From Rhodoferax sp. (GTDB lineage: Bacteria > Pseudomonadota > Gammaproteobacteria > Burkholderiales > Burkholderiaceae_C): DNA of 48,061 nt. The translations under genes were made by a program, and so were the position numbers. Below are positions 1 to 8,973 of this stretch, piece after piece. Position 1 is the stretch's first letter; each line of letters opens with the position of its first letter. The DNA lies in contig VMTC01000021.1 of NCBI GenBank assembly GCA_013791765.1, positions 1-48,061 of the forward strand. The letters are read 5' to 3'. A model generated the notes under the pieces. The model saw only the letters and a list, made by a program, of their open reading frames with translations, made no database searches and was not told where the DNA came from.

Positions 1-1091
1 GTGCGAGCAGCTCGGCCTCCACTCAGATCAGTTCGAGCAGCACGGGCAGCACCAGCGGAAGTCTTTCGCCATCCACGCTGAGCGCGCTACTCGCAGCGCT
101 GGACCCGAAGAGTTCGTCCGCGTCATCTTCGAGCAATCCGCCGGACCCGCTCAAGGATTTATTTTCGCAGATCGATAGCGACGGCGACGGCAAGATCACC
201 AAGGCCGAGTTCGAAGACAAGCTGGGCGCGGGCGGCACCCCGTATGACGTGGTGTTTCCCACCGCCAACGCCGTGCCCGCCATGGCGGCCAGAGGGCTGC
301 TCGGCAAGCTCGACAAAACCAGCCTCAAGAACCTGAGCAACATCGACCCCCGGGTGGACGCCACGCTGCGCGCCTGGGACAAGGACGGCGCCTACAGCCT
401 GCCCTACATGTGGTACACGGTGGGCATCGCCTGGAACCCCAAGCTCACCGCCAAGGCCTACCCCGGTCGCGCCATGGATTCGCTGACCAATGTGTTCGAT
501 CCCGAGGTGGCGCGGCGCTTCCAGTCCTGCGGCGTGGGTGTGGTCGACTCGGCCACCGATGTTGTGCCACTGGCCGCGATGGCGGGCGGGCAAGGCAAGT
601 GGGACGGCAAGAACTCCACGGCAACAGCAGCCAAGGTGCTGGACCGGCTGGCGGGTATCGTCAAGGTGATCCCCACCGACCAGTACATTGACGCGCTGGC
701 CAACGGCAACATCTGCGTCGCCATCGGGTTTTCGGGCGACGCGGTGCAGGCGCAGACCAAGTCACGCGGTGCGGTCGAATACCGGGTTCCGGCCGACGGC
801 GGCCTGCTGGCGATTGACGCCATGGCCGTGCCGGCCAACGCCAAAAACAAGCGCGAGGCACATCTGTTCATCGACTACCTGTTGCGGCCCCAGGTGATTG
901 CCAAAATTTCCAACACAGTGGGTTACGCCAACGCCAACCTCAAGGCCGGCGAGTTCATGAGCGAGAGCATCAAGTCCAACCCGGCGGTGGTGCCCAGCAC
1001 CACAGCACTGAGCCGTTCCGCGCCGATCCCGATCCTGACGGAACAGGACCAGCAGGACATCGCCCGCATCTGGACAAAATTCGCCAAGTAG
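1..1091 (+). CDS. EF-hand / PotD-like solute-binding protein chimera (5' end outside window)
   Basis: The reading frame is open from base 3 to the stop at 1091 and has no start inside the window. Residues encoded at about 3-150 are Ser/Pro-rich. A canonical EF-hand loop (DSDGDGKITKAE) follows at about 174-209, flanked by LKDLFSQI and FEDKL. From about base 234 the frame continues directly into the C-terminal ~280 residues of a spermidine/putrescine-type periplasmic binding protein (PYDVVFPTANAV, SLPYMWYTVGIAWNP, LAIDAMAVPANAKNK, and a C-terminal ARIWTKFAK). The usual first ~75 residues of PotD, including the signal peptide and first strands of lobe 1, are replaced by the EF-hand part. I see no frameshift at the junction. 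It may be a genuine fusion, a recombinant remnant or an assembly join. The next gene starts 26 bp downstream. Polyamine binding is a family inference and may be lost here. Confidence 0.7.
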   Translation, partial: ASSSASTQISSSSTGSTSGSLSPSTLSALLAALDPKSSSASSSSNPPDPLKDLFSQIDSDGDGKITKAEFEDKLGAGGTPYDVVFPTANAVPAMAARGLLGKLDKTSLKNLSNIDPRVDATLRAWDKDGAYSLPYMWYTVGIAWNPKLTAKAYPGRAMDSLTNVFDPEVARRFQSCGVGVVDSATDVVPLAAMAGGQGKWDGKNSTATAAKVLDRLAGIVKVIPTDQYIDALANGNICVAIGFSGDAVQAQTKSRGAVEYRVPADGGLLAIDAMAVPANAKNKREAHLFIDYLLRPQVIAKISNTVGYANANLKAGEFMSESIKSNPAVVPSTTALSRSAPIPILTEQDQQDIARIWTKFAK

Positions 1092-1117
1092 CCCTCTTCA
1101 TGGAGTGACTTCATAGC

Positions 1118-1996
1118 GTGAACCCCAAGCCGTCTTATCTGGGCGCTTTCCTGAAGCACCCGAACAACCGCGTGGCCCTGCTGGCCTGCGCCGTGGCGGC
1201 TATTTTTGCGTCGATTCCGTTTGGCTGGACCGGCCTGGCCCTGGTTGGGGTGATGGGGCTGGGCACCGAGGCGCTGGCGGCGCTGGCCATACCTGGCCTG
1301 CCGTCGTTTCGTGCTTGGGTCGACGGCGAGCAGCACCGCCAGGGCCGGGCAGAACGCCGCCTTTCGCTGCTAAACGAACTCAGCAGCTACGGTGACAACA
1401 ACGCGCTGGCTACCTACCAGCACATGGTCAGCCGCGTCCAGGCCCTGTACCAGACGGCCGGCGACCGCCGCACCACGCTCACCCGTCAGGACGTGGATAA
1501 ACTCGAAGACCTCACGGTGGACTACCTCGGCCTGTGCGTGGTCAACCTCTCACTCAAACAACGCAAAGACCACGCCAGCGACGACCTGGTGGTCAAGCGC
1601 ATCGCCCACATCCAGGCACAGTTGAAAACCCCGGCCCTGCCGGAAGACGAGATGCGCCAACTGCGCAGCGCCCTGGCCGAGTACACGGAGGTCATGAACC
1701 GCTCGCGCCGTCTGGCCGTGCGCCGCAGCACCCTGGAGGCAACGCTGCTGTCCATGCCCGACAAAATGGAAGAGGTCTACCAGCTGGTGATCACCTCGCC
1801 GTACTCATCGGAGATGGGCAGCAAACTGGAAGAGTCGCTGGCACGCCTGCGCATTGCCGAAGAGGTGGCCGCTGAATTTGAAGACCCCGCGTCATATGCC
1901 TTCGGCGCGCCCCCTGTCGCCCAAGCAAGCGATGCACGACCCTCCCGGGCGCAGGCGATGCAGCGCGCGTCGCCCCGGTCCAGCACCTCGCGCTGA
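1118..1996 (+). CDS. Membrane-anchored helical protein of the PspA-AAA-TerB operon
   Basis: I do not recognise the family. This 292-residue protein starts at GTG 1118, with GGAGTG about 10 nt upstream. Residues ~16-62 contain two hydrophobic stretches (VALLACAVAAIFASI and a second rich in Gly/Leu/Ala), likely a hairpin of two membrane helices. The remaining ~230 residues are charged and mostly helical, with heptad-like stretches suggestive of coiled coil (for example around LEDLTVDYL and DEMRQLRSALAEYTEV). The last ~35 residues are Ala/Ser/Arg/Pro-rich and probably disordered. The gene lies 66 bp upstream of the PspA-like gene on the same strand, so it may be the membrane anchor or receptor of that system. 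This role is inferred from position and topology only. Confidence 0.7.
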   Translation: MNPKPSYLGAFLKHPNNRVALLACAVAAIFASIPFGWTGLALVGVMGLGTEALAALAIPGLPSFRAWVDGEQHRQGRAERRLSLLNELSSYGDNNALATYQHMVSRVQALYQTAGDRRTTLTRQDVDKLEDLTVDYLGLCVVNLSLKQRKDHASDDLVVKRIAHIQAQLKTPALPEDEMRQLRSALAEYTEVMNRSRRLAVRRSTLEATLLSMPDKMEEVYQLVITSPYSSEMGSKLEESLARLRIAEEVAAEFEDPASYAFGAPPVAQASDARPSRAQAMQRASPRSSTSR

Positions 1997-2062
1997 CTTG
2001 TCGCCACGCTATTTTTTTATCATCCCGTTTCAACCCCTACCGTATTCAATCAGGAGAACCCC

Positions 2063-2773
2063 ATGGCCAATAACGCAATCTTCGCCCGTCTGTCCAACCT
2101 ATGGACCGGCTTTATTTCCTTGTGGGTGTCCGACATCGAAAAAGAACACCCCGAGATCGCCTACCAGAACGCCATCGGCTCCATGATCGAGAAATACACC
2201 AAACTCAAGGCGGCCACCGGCGCCATCATCGCGCGCCGGCAAGAGATCACGGCCCGCCTGGACACGCACGAGCGCGAGCTCGCCAGCGTCAGCGCCGACC
2301 TTGAAACCGCCCTCGCCACCAACCAGGACGATCTGGCAGTGGTGCTGATTCAGAAGAAAAATGCGCTCGACACGGCCCTGGCCGAGCTGCGCGCCGACGC
2401 CGCGCTCGCCACCACCGATGCCGACAATGCCAAGGATTCGTTGATTCAGGTCAAGTCCGAAATCGACAAGCTCAAGGCCGAAAAGGACCGCATGCTGGCG
2501 CAGATGCACAGCGCGCAGGCGCGGCTCAAGATCCAGGGCCAGTTGGATGGCTTGTCGGTCGATGCCGAGGTGCAGGCGCTCAGTGCAGTGCGCGACCACA
2601 TCAAGAGCCAGGTGGCGCAGGCCAGTATGGGAAGCGAATTGCGCGAATCCGATCTGGATGTGCGCCTGAACAAACTGCGCCAGAGCAGCGGCAGCGTCAC
2701 CGCCAAGGCCCAGCTGGACGCCATGAAGCAGGCCCGCGCCGCCGCCCAGGCTGCCCCGGTCAAAAATCTCTGA
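2063..2773 (+). CDS. PspA/IM30-family (ESCRT-III superfamily) protein
   Basis: This 236-residue, almost entirely alpha-helical protein begins with an amphipathic-looking segment (IFARLSNLWTGFISLWVS). The pattern EIAYQNAIGSMIEKYTKLK follows, then long heptad-rich helices, as in PspA, Vipp1 and YjfJ. Its length is close to PspA (about 220 residues). The start at ATG 2063 has AGGAG 9 nt upstream. PspA/IM30 proteins are peripheral inner-membrane proteins that polymerise into rods or rings on damaged membranes and share the ESCRT-III fold. The gene is followed 13 bp later by an AAA ATPase and then a TerB-like gene. There is no pspF, pspB or pspC nearby, so this is not the classical psp operon. Family assignment is by pattern, without a search. 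Confidence 0.75.
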   Translation: MANNAIFARLSNLWTGFISLWVSDIEKEHPEIAYQNAIGSMIEKYTKLKAATGAIIARRQEITARLDTHERELASVSADLETALATNQDDLAVVLIQKKNALDTALAELRADAALATTDADNAKDSLIQVKSEIDKLKAEKDRMLAQMHSAQARLKIQGQLDGLSVDAEVQALSAVRDHIKSQVAQASMGSELRESDLDVRLNKLRQSSGSVTAKAQLDAMKQARAAAQAAPVKNL

Positions 2774-2786
2774 GCCCGGACCCGGC

Positions 2787-4628
2787 ATGCCCCCCCCCGC
2801 ATCGACGCGCAACGTGCTGCCCCCGTGGGCGGAAACTCTGAGGCAGAAATACCTGGCCGGCGAGGCCTCCACCTTTGTGCTCTACCGCAATGTGTTCGAC
2901 AACTTTCTGGTCGCCGGCAGCTTGCACAACCTGCCGTCCTTCCTTCTTGAGGAGTTGTTCAAAGACACCAAAAAGCATGTATGCGAAGTCAGCCTGGAGC
3001 GCGGCATCCGGGTGCTGCGCGGCAAACCCAAGGGTTCCGTGGCCATCATCGACAACGCGGACGACGGCGGCGACGGCGCTACGCTGCTGCAATCCCTGCA
3101 TGCGCTGGAAGCCCAGATGCGCAGCGAGCAATCTACCGCCGTCATCGTGCCCTATGCCGATGCGCTCTTGCCAGCTGGCGACCCCAGCTTCATGGCGCAC
3201 CAGGACCGCCAGACCTACCTCGCCTTTCACCGCTGGTCGCTCGACAAAGCCCTGACCAGCGGTGACAACATCACGATTCTGATCACCGAATCGCTCAACG
3301 CCATCAACCCCGGCCTGCTGTCCAACCCCAAGGTGGCGGCGATTGAAATCCCCATGCCGGATCTGGCCATGCGGCAAAAGGTCATCGCTTTTTTCGCGCC
3401 CAAACTCAGCGAGCCGCAAGTCACCCTGTTTTCCGAGCGCACCGGCGGCCTGCGCACCGTGCAACTGGCCAGCATCATGGCCAGCTCGGAGGGGCATGGC
3501 CTGAGCGAGCCCCAGCGGCGCGCGCTGATCTTGCAACTGCTGCAAGGCACTGCCGATTGCGAGCAGCGCGCCACCACACTGGCCACCATCACGGCGGGCA
3601 TGACCCCGGCCGAGATCACCAAACTGATCGAACCCGGCAAGACCTTGGCAGTGAATGACCCCAACCAGGAAGTGCTCAAGATCATCCACGCGCGCAAACG
3701 AGAAATGATCGAGAAAGAGTGCGCCGGGCTGATTGAATTCATCGAACCCAAACACGGCCTGTCTTCAGTGGGCGGGCAGGAACACATCAAGCACGAGTTG
3801 CTGGCGATTGCCAAGAACCTAAAAGAGGGTGAAACCACCTTGACGCCGATGGGTCTGCTCGCCGTGGGCCCGATGGGCTCGGGCAAGACCTTTGTCATCA
3901 AGGCCTTTTTGAAGGAAGCCGGTTTGTCCGCCGTGGCATTGAAGAACTTCCGCTCCAAATGGGTCGGCTCCACCGAGGCCAACCTGGAGCGCGTGCTGGC
4001 CACCGTCAAAGCCATGGGACCGATTGCCGTCATCATCGACGAAGGCGACCGCAGCTTCGGCTCCGGCGGGGGCGAAGGCGGTGACGAGGGCACCAGCTCG
4101 CGCGTGATTGCGCGGCTCAAGGAATTCATGTCGGAGCCGGAAAACCGCGGCCAGGTCTTGTTTGTGATGATGACCAACCGCCCCGACAAGCTCGATTCCG
4201 ACATCAAACGCCCCGGCCGCCTGGACCGCAAGATTCCCTTCTTCTACTGCGAGTCGGCACCCGAGCGGGTCCAGGTGCTGCAGGCGGTGTTGTCGCGCTA
4301 CGGCGAGACCTGCGTGGCGAGCGCCGAAGAACTGCTCACCCTGTGCGACACCTTGGGCGGCTATTCCAACGCCGACCTGGAGGCCCTGGCATTGATGGCA
4401 GTCGAGCTGGCCCGCAACCAGGCCAGTCCCCTGAATGCGCAGGTGCTCACCGCTGCAGCCGCCGACTTCATGCCGCCGCAGGAGAGCGACATGATCGAGT
4501 TCATGGAGTTGCTTGCGGTGTCGGAAACCTCGCGCCGCTCCATGCTGCCCAAGCGCTACCGCGACATGGCGGTGGCCGACATTCAGAGCAATTTGTTAGA
4601 TGCCAAACGCCGCGCCTTGGCGCGCTAG
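2787..4628 (+). CDS. Tandem AAA-type ATPase (degenerate N-domain, active C-domain)
   Basis: This 613-residue protein is a likely partner of the PspA-like protein. Residues ~1-270 resemble an AAA fold without a Walker A: an acidic AIIDNADD stretch, AVIVPYADALL in a Walker-B-like position, and ITILITESLNAI in a sensor-1-like position. Residues ~325-545 form a classical AAA module: Walker A GPMGSGKT (361-368), Walker B VIIDEGD (D418, E419), sensor-1 MMTNRPDKLD, and arginine-finger region KRPGRLDRK (R475, R478, R481). The lid helices lie around GYSNADLEAL. The layout recalls Ycf46-like ATPases and, functionally, Vps4. The start ATG 2787 is 13 bp after the PspA-like stop and is followed at once by nine C residues. 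It probably remodels or disassembles the PspA-like polymer, which is an inference from linkage. Confidence 0.8.
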   Translation: MPPPASTRNVLPPWAETLRQKYLAGEASTFVLYRNVFDNFLVAGSLHNLPSFLLEELFKDTKKHVCEVSLERGIRVLRGKPKGSVAIIDNADDGGDGATLLQSLHALEAQMRSEQSTAVIVPYADALLPAGDPSFMAHQDRQTYLAFHRWSLDKALTSGDNITILITESLNAINPGLLSNPKVAAIEIPMPDLAMRQKVIAFFAPKLSEPQVTLFSERTGGLRTVQLASIMASSEGHGLSEPQRRALILQLLQGTADCEQRATTLATITAGMTPAEITKLIEPGKTLAVNDPNQEVLKIIHARKREMIEKECAGLIEFIEPKHGLSSVGGQEHIKHELLAIAKNLKEGETTLTPMGLLAVGPMGSGKTFVIKAFLKEAGLSAVALKNFRSKWVGSTEANLERVLATVKAMGPIAVIIDEGDRSFGSGGGEGGDEGTSSRVIARLKEFMSEPENRGQVLFVMMTNRPDKLDSDIKRPGRLDRKIPFFYCESAPERVQVLQAVLSRYGETCVASAEELLTLCDTLGGYSNADLEALALMAVELARNQASPLNAQVLTAAAADFMPPQESDMIEFMELLAVSETSRRSMLPKRYRDMAVADIQSNLLDAKRRALAR

Positions 4629-4662
4629 GCCCCCACTTTTCCGATTCACAAAGGAGCACCCC

Positions 4663-5121
4663 ATGAACGCCATGCAAGACCAGAACCTCAGCCCCGCGCA
4701 GGTCACCCAGCTCACCAAAGCCATGCTTTCGGTCGCGCTGGTGGACGGCATCCACCCCGCCGAAGCGGCGCTGATTGGCCAGTTTTATGAGAGCTCGCGC
4801 AGTGCCGACATGCCCACCACCTCCAGCGTGATGGCCAGCCCCGAGGCGCAGCCATTTGACGCCGCCGAACTGGTCGGCAGCTCTGCCACCTTTGCCGACA
4901 CCGTGGTGCTGATGTGCCTGATGGCCGGCCATGCCGACGGCCAGTTGAGCCCCGCCGAGCGCGACCATGTCCAGGCCATGGCCACCACCCTGGGCGTCGA
5001 TGCAACACGTTTTGAGGCGCATCTGGCGCAGGTGCGCGACGAACTGGTGGGCGCCATCTCGCACCTGCCAGATGCCGGTTCGGTGGCGGCGGTGGTGAAG
5101 GAACTGTCGGCGGCTGATTAG
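4663..5121 (+). CDS. TerB-like acidic helical protein
   Basis: This is a 152-residue acidic helical protein. I chose ATG 4663 because AAGGAG sits 7 nt upstream; an earlier in-frame ATG at 4600 lies inside the AAA gene. It carries two copies of the TerB-type acidic motif: ALVDGIHPAEAALI near residue 25 and GHADGQLSPAERDHV near residue 88. Each fits the D-G-x-x-x-x-x-E pattern that TerB domains use to bind metal. TerB family proteins are linked to tellurite resistance and membrane-associated stress complexes. Position as last gene of the operon, 34 bp after the AAA gene, suggests a regulatory or metal-sensing partner. I see no signal peptide or membrane helix. A terminator hairpin follows at 5158. 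Confidence 0.7.
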   Translation: MNAMQDQNLSPAQVTQLTKAMLSVALVDGIHPAEAALIGQFYESSRSADMPTTSSVMASPEAQPFDAAELVGSSATFADTVVLMCLMAGHADGQLSPAERDHVQAMATTLGVDATRFEAHLAQVRDELVGAISHLPDAGSVAAVVKELSAAD

Positions 5122-5157
5122 TGAGTGGACGGGCAGTTTTTCTTCACTCACCCCCAG

Positions 5158-5192
5158 CCCCTCTCGCCCCACCGGGCGAAAGAGGGGGTTTT
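5158..5192 (+). terminator. Rho-independent terminator after the PspA-AAA-TerB operon
   Basis: CCCCTCTCGCCC (5158-5169) pairs with GGGCGAAAGAGGGG (5174-5187), with small bulges, and is followed by GTTTTCGTTTG. It lies 37 bp after the TerB-like stop. Similar hairpins often recur in Burkholderiales genomes, so it may also be a repeated intergenic element. Confidence 0.65.
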
Positions 5193-5254
5193 CGTTTGAT
5201 CTCGCTGTTCATGTGAGCTCTGCCTGGCTTGGACTCGCCCGCTGAACTCCTCGG

Positions 5255-5375
5255 AACTGCTTGCCTTGTGGAGCGTGCTCGCCCCGCCGTTGTGTCTGGA
5301 GGCGCGCTCAGCACGAGTTTGCAGCGCTACACCGGCGCCGGCATCTGGGGCTATCGCAGCGCCGTCACGCAAAAA
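5255..5375 (+). pseudogene. Decayed fragment of a DUF2157 membrane-protein gene
   Basis: Two adjoining pieces match the intact DUF2157 gene at 29381. Bases 5255-5314 align without gaps to about 29691-29750, reading ELLALWSVLAPPLCLEARS against QLFALWAALALPLCLGARS. Bases 5301-5370 align to 29891-29960 at 61 of 70 positions, reading LQRYTGAGIWGYRSAVT against WQRYTGAGVWGFRSAVT. The two pieces are in different frames and meet at a shared GGCGCGC-CTC motif. This indicates that about 140 bp was lost between short direct repeats. The second frame stops soon after (QK, then TGA at about 5375). It is a paralogous or transferred copy, not functional. Confidence 0.75.
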
Positions 5376-5470
5376 TGAATGGCGCGGGTGTTGAAGCCCT
5401 TGGCGGCGGCTGAAGTCTCGACGAGCTTTTCACTCAAGGAGATCAAGGGCGCCAGGCCTTGTCAGCCATT
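5374..5470 (-). pseudogene. Short coding-like fragment, possibly from a Cys/Met-metabolism PLP enzyme
   Basis: Read on the minus strand, 5470-5374 is open and contains ETSAAAKGFNTRAIHF. The GFNTRAIH string resembles the extreme N-terminus of methionine gamma-lyase/cystathionine gamma-synthase-type enzymes, where it is usually followed by H-G or A-G. Here the frame runs straight into the DUF2157 remnant and stops. The match is only about eight residues, so the assignment is weak. What is clear is that this gap contains juxtaposed gene debris. Confidence 0.25.
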
Positions 5471-5487
5471 TGAGCAACAGAACTAAG

Positions 5488-5545
5488 TAATATTAATAGC
5501 TGCATACCTTTATTGGACGTGGGCTAGAGCCTAAAATCATATATA
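5488..5545 (+). repeat. Short interspersed repeat, copy A
   Basis: The core ATAGCTGC is followed by 12 nt and then GACGTGGGCTA, flanked by AT-rich sequence. The same two blocks with the same 12-nt spacer recur at 26935, inside nadE at 33433, and on the other strand inside the SCO gene near 36025. The remaining bases from 5122 to 5622 hold only the terminator and gene fragments listed separately. Confidence 0.65.
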
Positions 5546-5622
5546 TTTTTGCGAAATTGGCAACCCACGCTCGGGCCCCATTCAACGGGGGATTTATGCC
5601 GAGGGTCAAATCCAACGACGGA

Positions 5623-6906
5623 CTACAACGCCACAGCGCCGACATGGGCTTGCGGCAGTTGATGCAGGGACTGAATCACGGCGCTGCGCCACATCACCAA
5701 GCCCAGCAACAGCGCCCCAACTCCCCCGAACCCCATGGCGTAGCGCAGCCCCAGATGCTCGCCCAGGTAGCCACCCAGCAAGGCCCCGGGTCCGGCAGGA
5801 ATGAGAATGAGCCAGCGCATGGTGCTGGTCATTCGCGCCAGCAGGGGCTCGGGCGTGACCGCCTGGCGCAAGGCCAGAAAGTTGATGAACAAGAGCACGG
5901 CACCGATGGAAAAACACACCAGCATGACGACATAAGAAGCCACGCCAAAGCGCCCTGGCGGCACCAGGGCGAGTTGCAGCCAGCCCAAGCCACTGATCGC
6001 CACACCCAAGGTCAGGCACGGTCCAGGGCCGATGCGCTGAGAGAGACGATGCCCGAAGGTGCTTGCCAGCACGGTTCCGACGCCCAGCGCGGTATAACTC
6101 ATGCCCACCTGTTGTTCGGTCAAACCCAGCACGCGCACGGCAAACAGAATTTGCACCACCATGGCCGCATGGTGGAACATCTGCCAGACGCCCACCGCGA
6201 GTGCCATGTGCGGCAGCAGCGGATGCTTCCAGACAAAGCGCAGGCCCTCCTTGAGGTCTTTGCGGAAGTCCCGAGCGGCGTTGGTGATTGGCGTTTCACG
6301 CGCACGCACACCTCGCAAAAAGGACACGCTGACCATCAGCAGCATGGCATCGGCCAGCAAGGCCAGGGGCGCACCCACTAGCTTGATCAGGATGCCCGCA
6401 AAGCCCGGGCCCAGCACTTCAGCGCCCGAACTGGCCAAGGCGTTCTTGGCATGCGCCTCGACCAGGCGTTCACGCGGCACGACCTGGGTCAACACGATTT
6501 GCGCCGCCGTGCCGGACGAGACAAAAACGCAACCCATCAAAAACCCGGCGCCATACAAATACGTCATGCTGAGATGGCCAAGCACCCAGACCGCGGGAAT
6601 GCTGGCCAGCACCAGAGCAATCAAAACCTCGCCCGCGATATAGACCGGCAGTTTGCGCACACGGTCCAGCCAAACCCCCACGGGCAGCGACAGCAACACA
6701 AAAGGAGCGAGTTCCATGGCGGTCAACCAGCCCATTTGGGTCGGCGTGGCATGAAGCAGCAAGGCCGCCGTGAGCGGCACCGCCAGCATCGTCACCTGCT
6801 GGCCAAAGGAACTTATCAATATCGACAACCACAAGCGGCGGTACACCGGGTCGCGCAACAGATCGGTGCCCGACAAAGTGAACAAACTACCGAAGGGTCT
6901 AGCCAC
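5623..6906 (-). CDS. Major facilitator superfamily exporter (EntS/MFS_3-like)
   Basis: This 427-residue polytopic membrane protein has about 12 hydrophobic segments. It starts MARPFGSLFTLSGTDLLRDP and carries the loop-2/3 MFS signature region LPVGVWLDRVRKLP near residue 75. The motif RDPVYRRLWLSILISSFGQQ near the N-terminus is typical of the EntS/MFS_3 drug and siderophore exporter group. It would export small molecules by proton antiport across the inner membrane. It lies 65 bp downstream of oppF on the same strand and may be the last gene of the peptide-transport transcript. The substrate cannot be read from the sequence. Long open frames on the opposite strand here are His/Gln-rich shadows. 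Confidence 0.8.
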   Translation of the reverse strand: MARPFGSLFTLSGTDLLRDPVYRRLWLSILISSFGQQVTMLAVPLTAALLLHATPTQMGWLTAMELAPFVLLSLPVGVWLDRVRKLPVYIAGEVLIALVLASIPAVWVLGHLSMTYLYGAGFLMGCVFVSSGTAAQIVLTQVVPRERLVEAHAKNALASSGAEVLGPGFAGILIKLVGAPLALLADAMLLMVSVSFLRGVRARETPITNAARDFRKDLKEGLRFVWKHPLLPHMALAVGVWQMFHHAAMVVQILFAVRVLGLTEQQVGMSYTALGVGTVLASTFGHRLSQRIGPGPCLTLGVAISGLGWLQLALVPPGRFGVASYVVMLVCFSIGAVLLFINFLALRQAVTPEPLLARMTSTMRWLILIPAGPGALLGGYLGEHLGLRYAMGFGGVGALLLGLVMWRSAVIQSLHQLPQAHVGAVAL

Positions 6907-6971
6907 GTCGAATATGCGTTTCTAGGGTGTCAACAGGGGTAATCGAGACTGGCCTGGCAACTACAAGGGCT

Positions 6972-7954
6972 TCAGGCCAGCAGACAGGCCACCCGGGTTT
7001 CGGGGCTCAGTGCGCGCAACTGGGGCGCTTGTTGCGCGCAGCCGGGCTCAGCCTTCGGGCAGCGCGTGCGGAAACTGCAGCCCGAGGGCGGATTCATCGG
7101 CGAGGGCAGATCACCTTGCAAGAGTTGCAGCGTCTTGTTGCGTTCACGTCGTGGATCGGGCAACGGAATGGCACTGAGCAAGGCCTGCGTGTACGGATGA
7201 CCCGGATGGCGGTAAATCGCGTTCTTGTCAGCGAGCTCCATGGCGCGGCCCAGATACATCACCATGACGCGCTGACTGATATGTTTCACCACGGCCAGAT
7301 CGTGCGCGATGAACACCAGGGCCAGGCCCATCTTGGCCTGCAGTTCCTGCAGCAAGTTGATGATCTGTGCCTGAATCGACACATCCAGCGCCGAGACCGG
7401 CTCGTCACAGATCACCAGTTTGGGCTCCAGCACCAGGGCCCGGGCAATCCCGATACGCTGGCACTGCCCGCCCGAAAACTCATGCGGATAGCGGTTGATC
7501 TGCTGCTCGGTCAGGCCCACCTGCACCATCATGGCACGCACCTTGCACATCACCTCCTTGGCGTCCATGCGGGGAAAATGGGTGCGCAAGGGCTCGGCGA
7601 TGATTTGCCCGATTGTCATGCGCGGGTTGAGCGAGGCCAGCGGGTCCTGAAAAATCATCTGCACGCTCTTGCGAATATCCTGCCAGGCATCAGCCGTTGC
7701 GCCGTGCATCTCCTGCCCCTGCCACACAATGCTGCCCGACGTGGCGGGAATCAGGTTCAGCATGGCGCGCGCCAGGGTCGATTTGCCGCAGCCCGATTCA
7801 CCGACCACACCCAGGGTCTCGCCTGGAAAAATATCGAAGGACACGCCGTCCACGGCCTTGAGCCAGCGCGGCGCTGCCCACGGCAATGGCGAATCGCTGG
7901 CCAGCTTGAAATGCACCTTCAAGTCACGAATCGACAACAGGGGCGCGGGCGCAC

Positions 7955-7958
<4 letters not shown>
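6972..7958 (-). CDS. oppF: Oligopeptide ABC transporter ATP-binding protein OppF
   Basis: This 328-residue ATPase subunit of a peptide importer contains Walker [12 protein letters not shown] (about residues 54-64), signature FSGGQCQRIGIARAL, and Walker B LVICDEPVSALD. The C-terminal oligopeptide/dipeptide domain has a Cys-rich GCSFRTRCPKAEPGC. Its start overlaps the oppD stop by 4 bp (ATGA), indicating translational coupling. With OppD it forms the heterodimeric ATPase on the cytoplasmic face that powers OppBC. The OppF assignment over OppD rests on order and on similarity to E. coli OppF. Nothing unusual is seen. Confidence 0.88.
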
Positions 7959-8968
<1,010 letters not shown>

Positions 8969-8973
8969 GTGGG

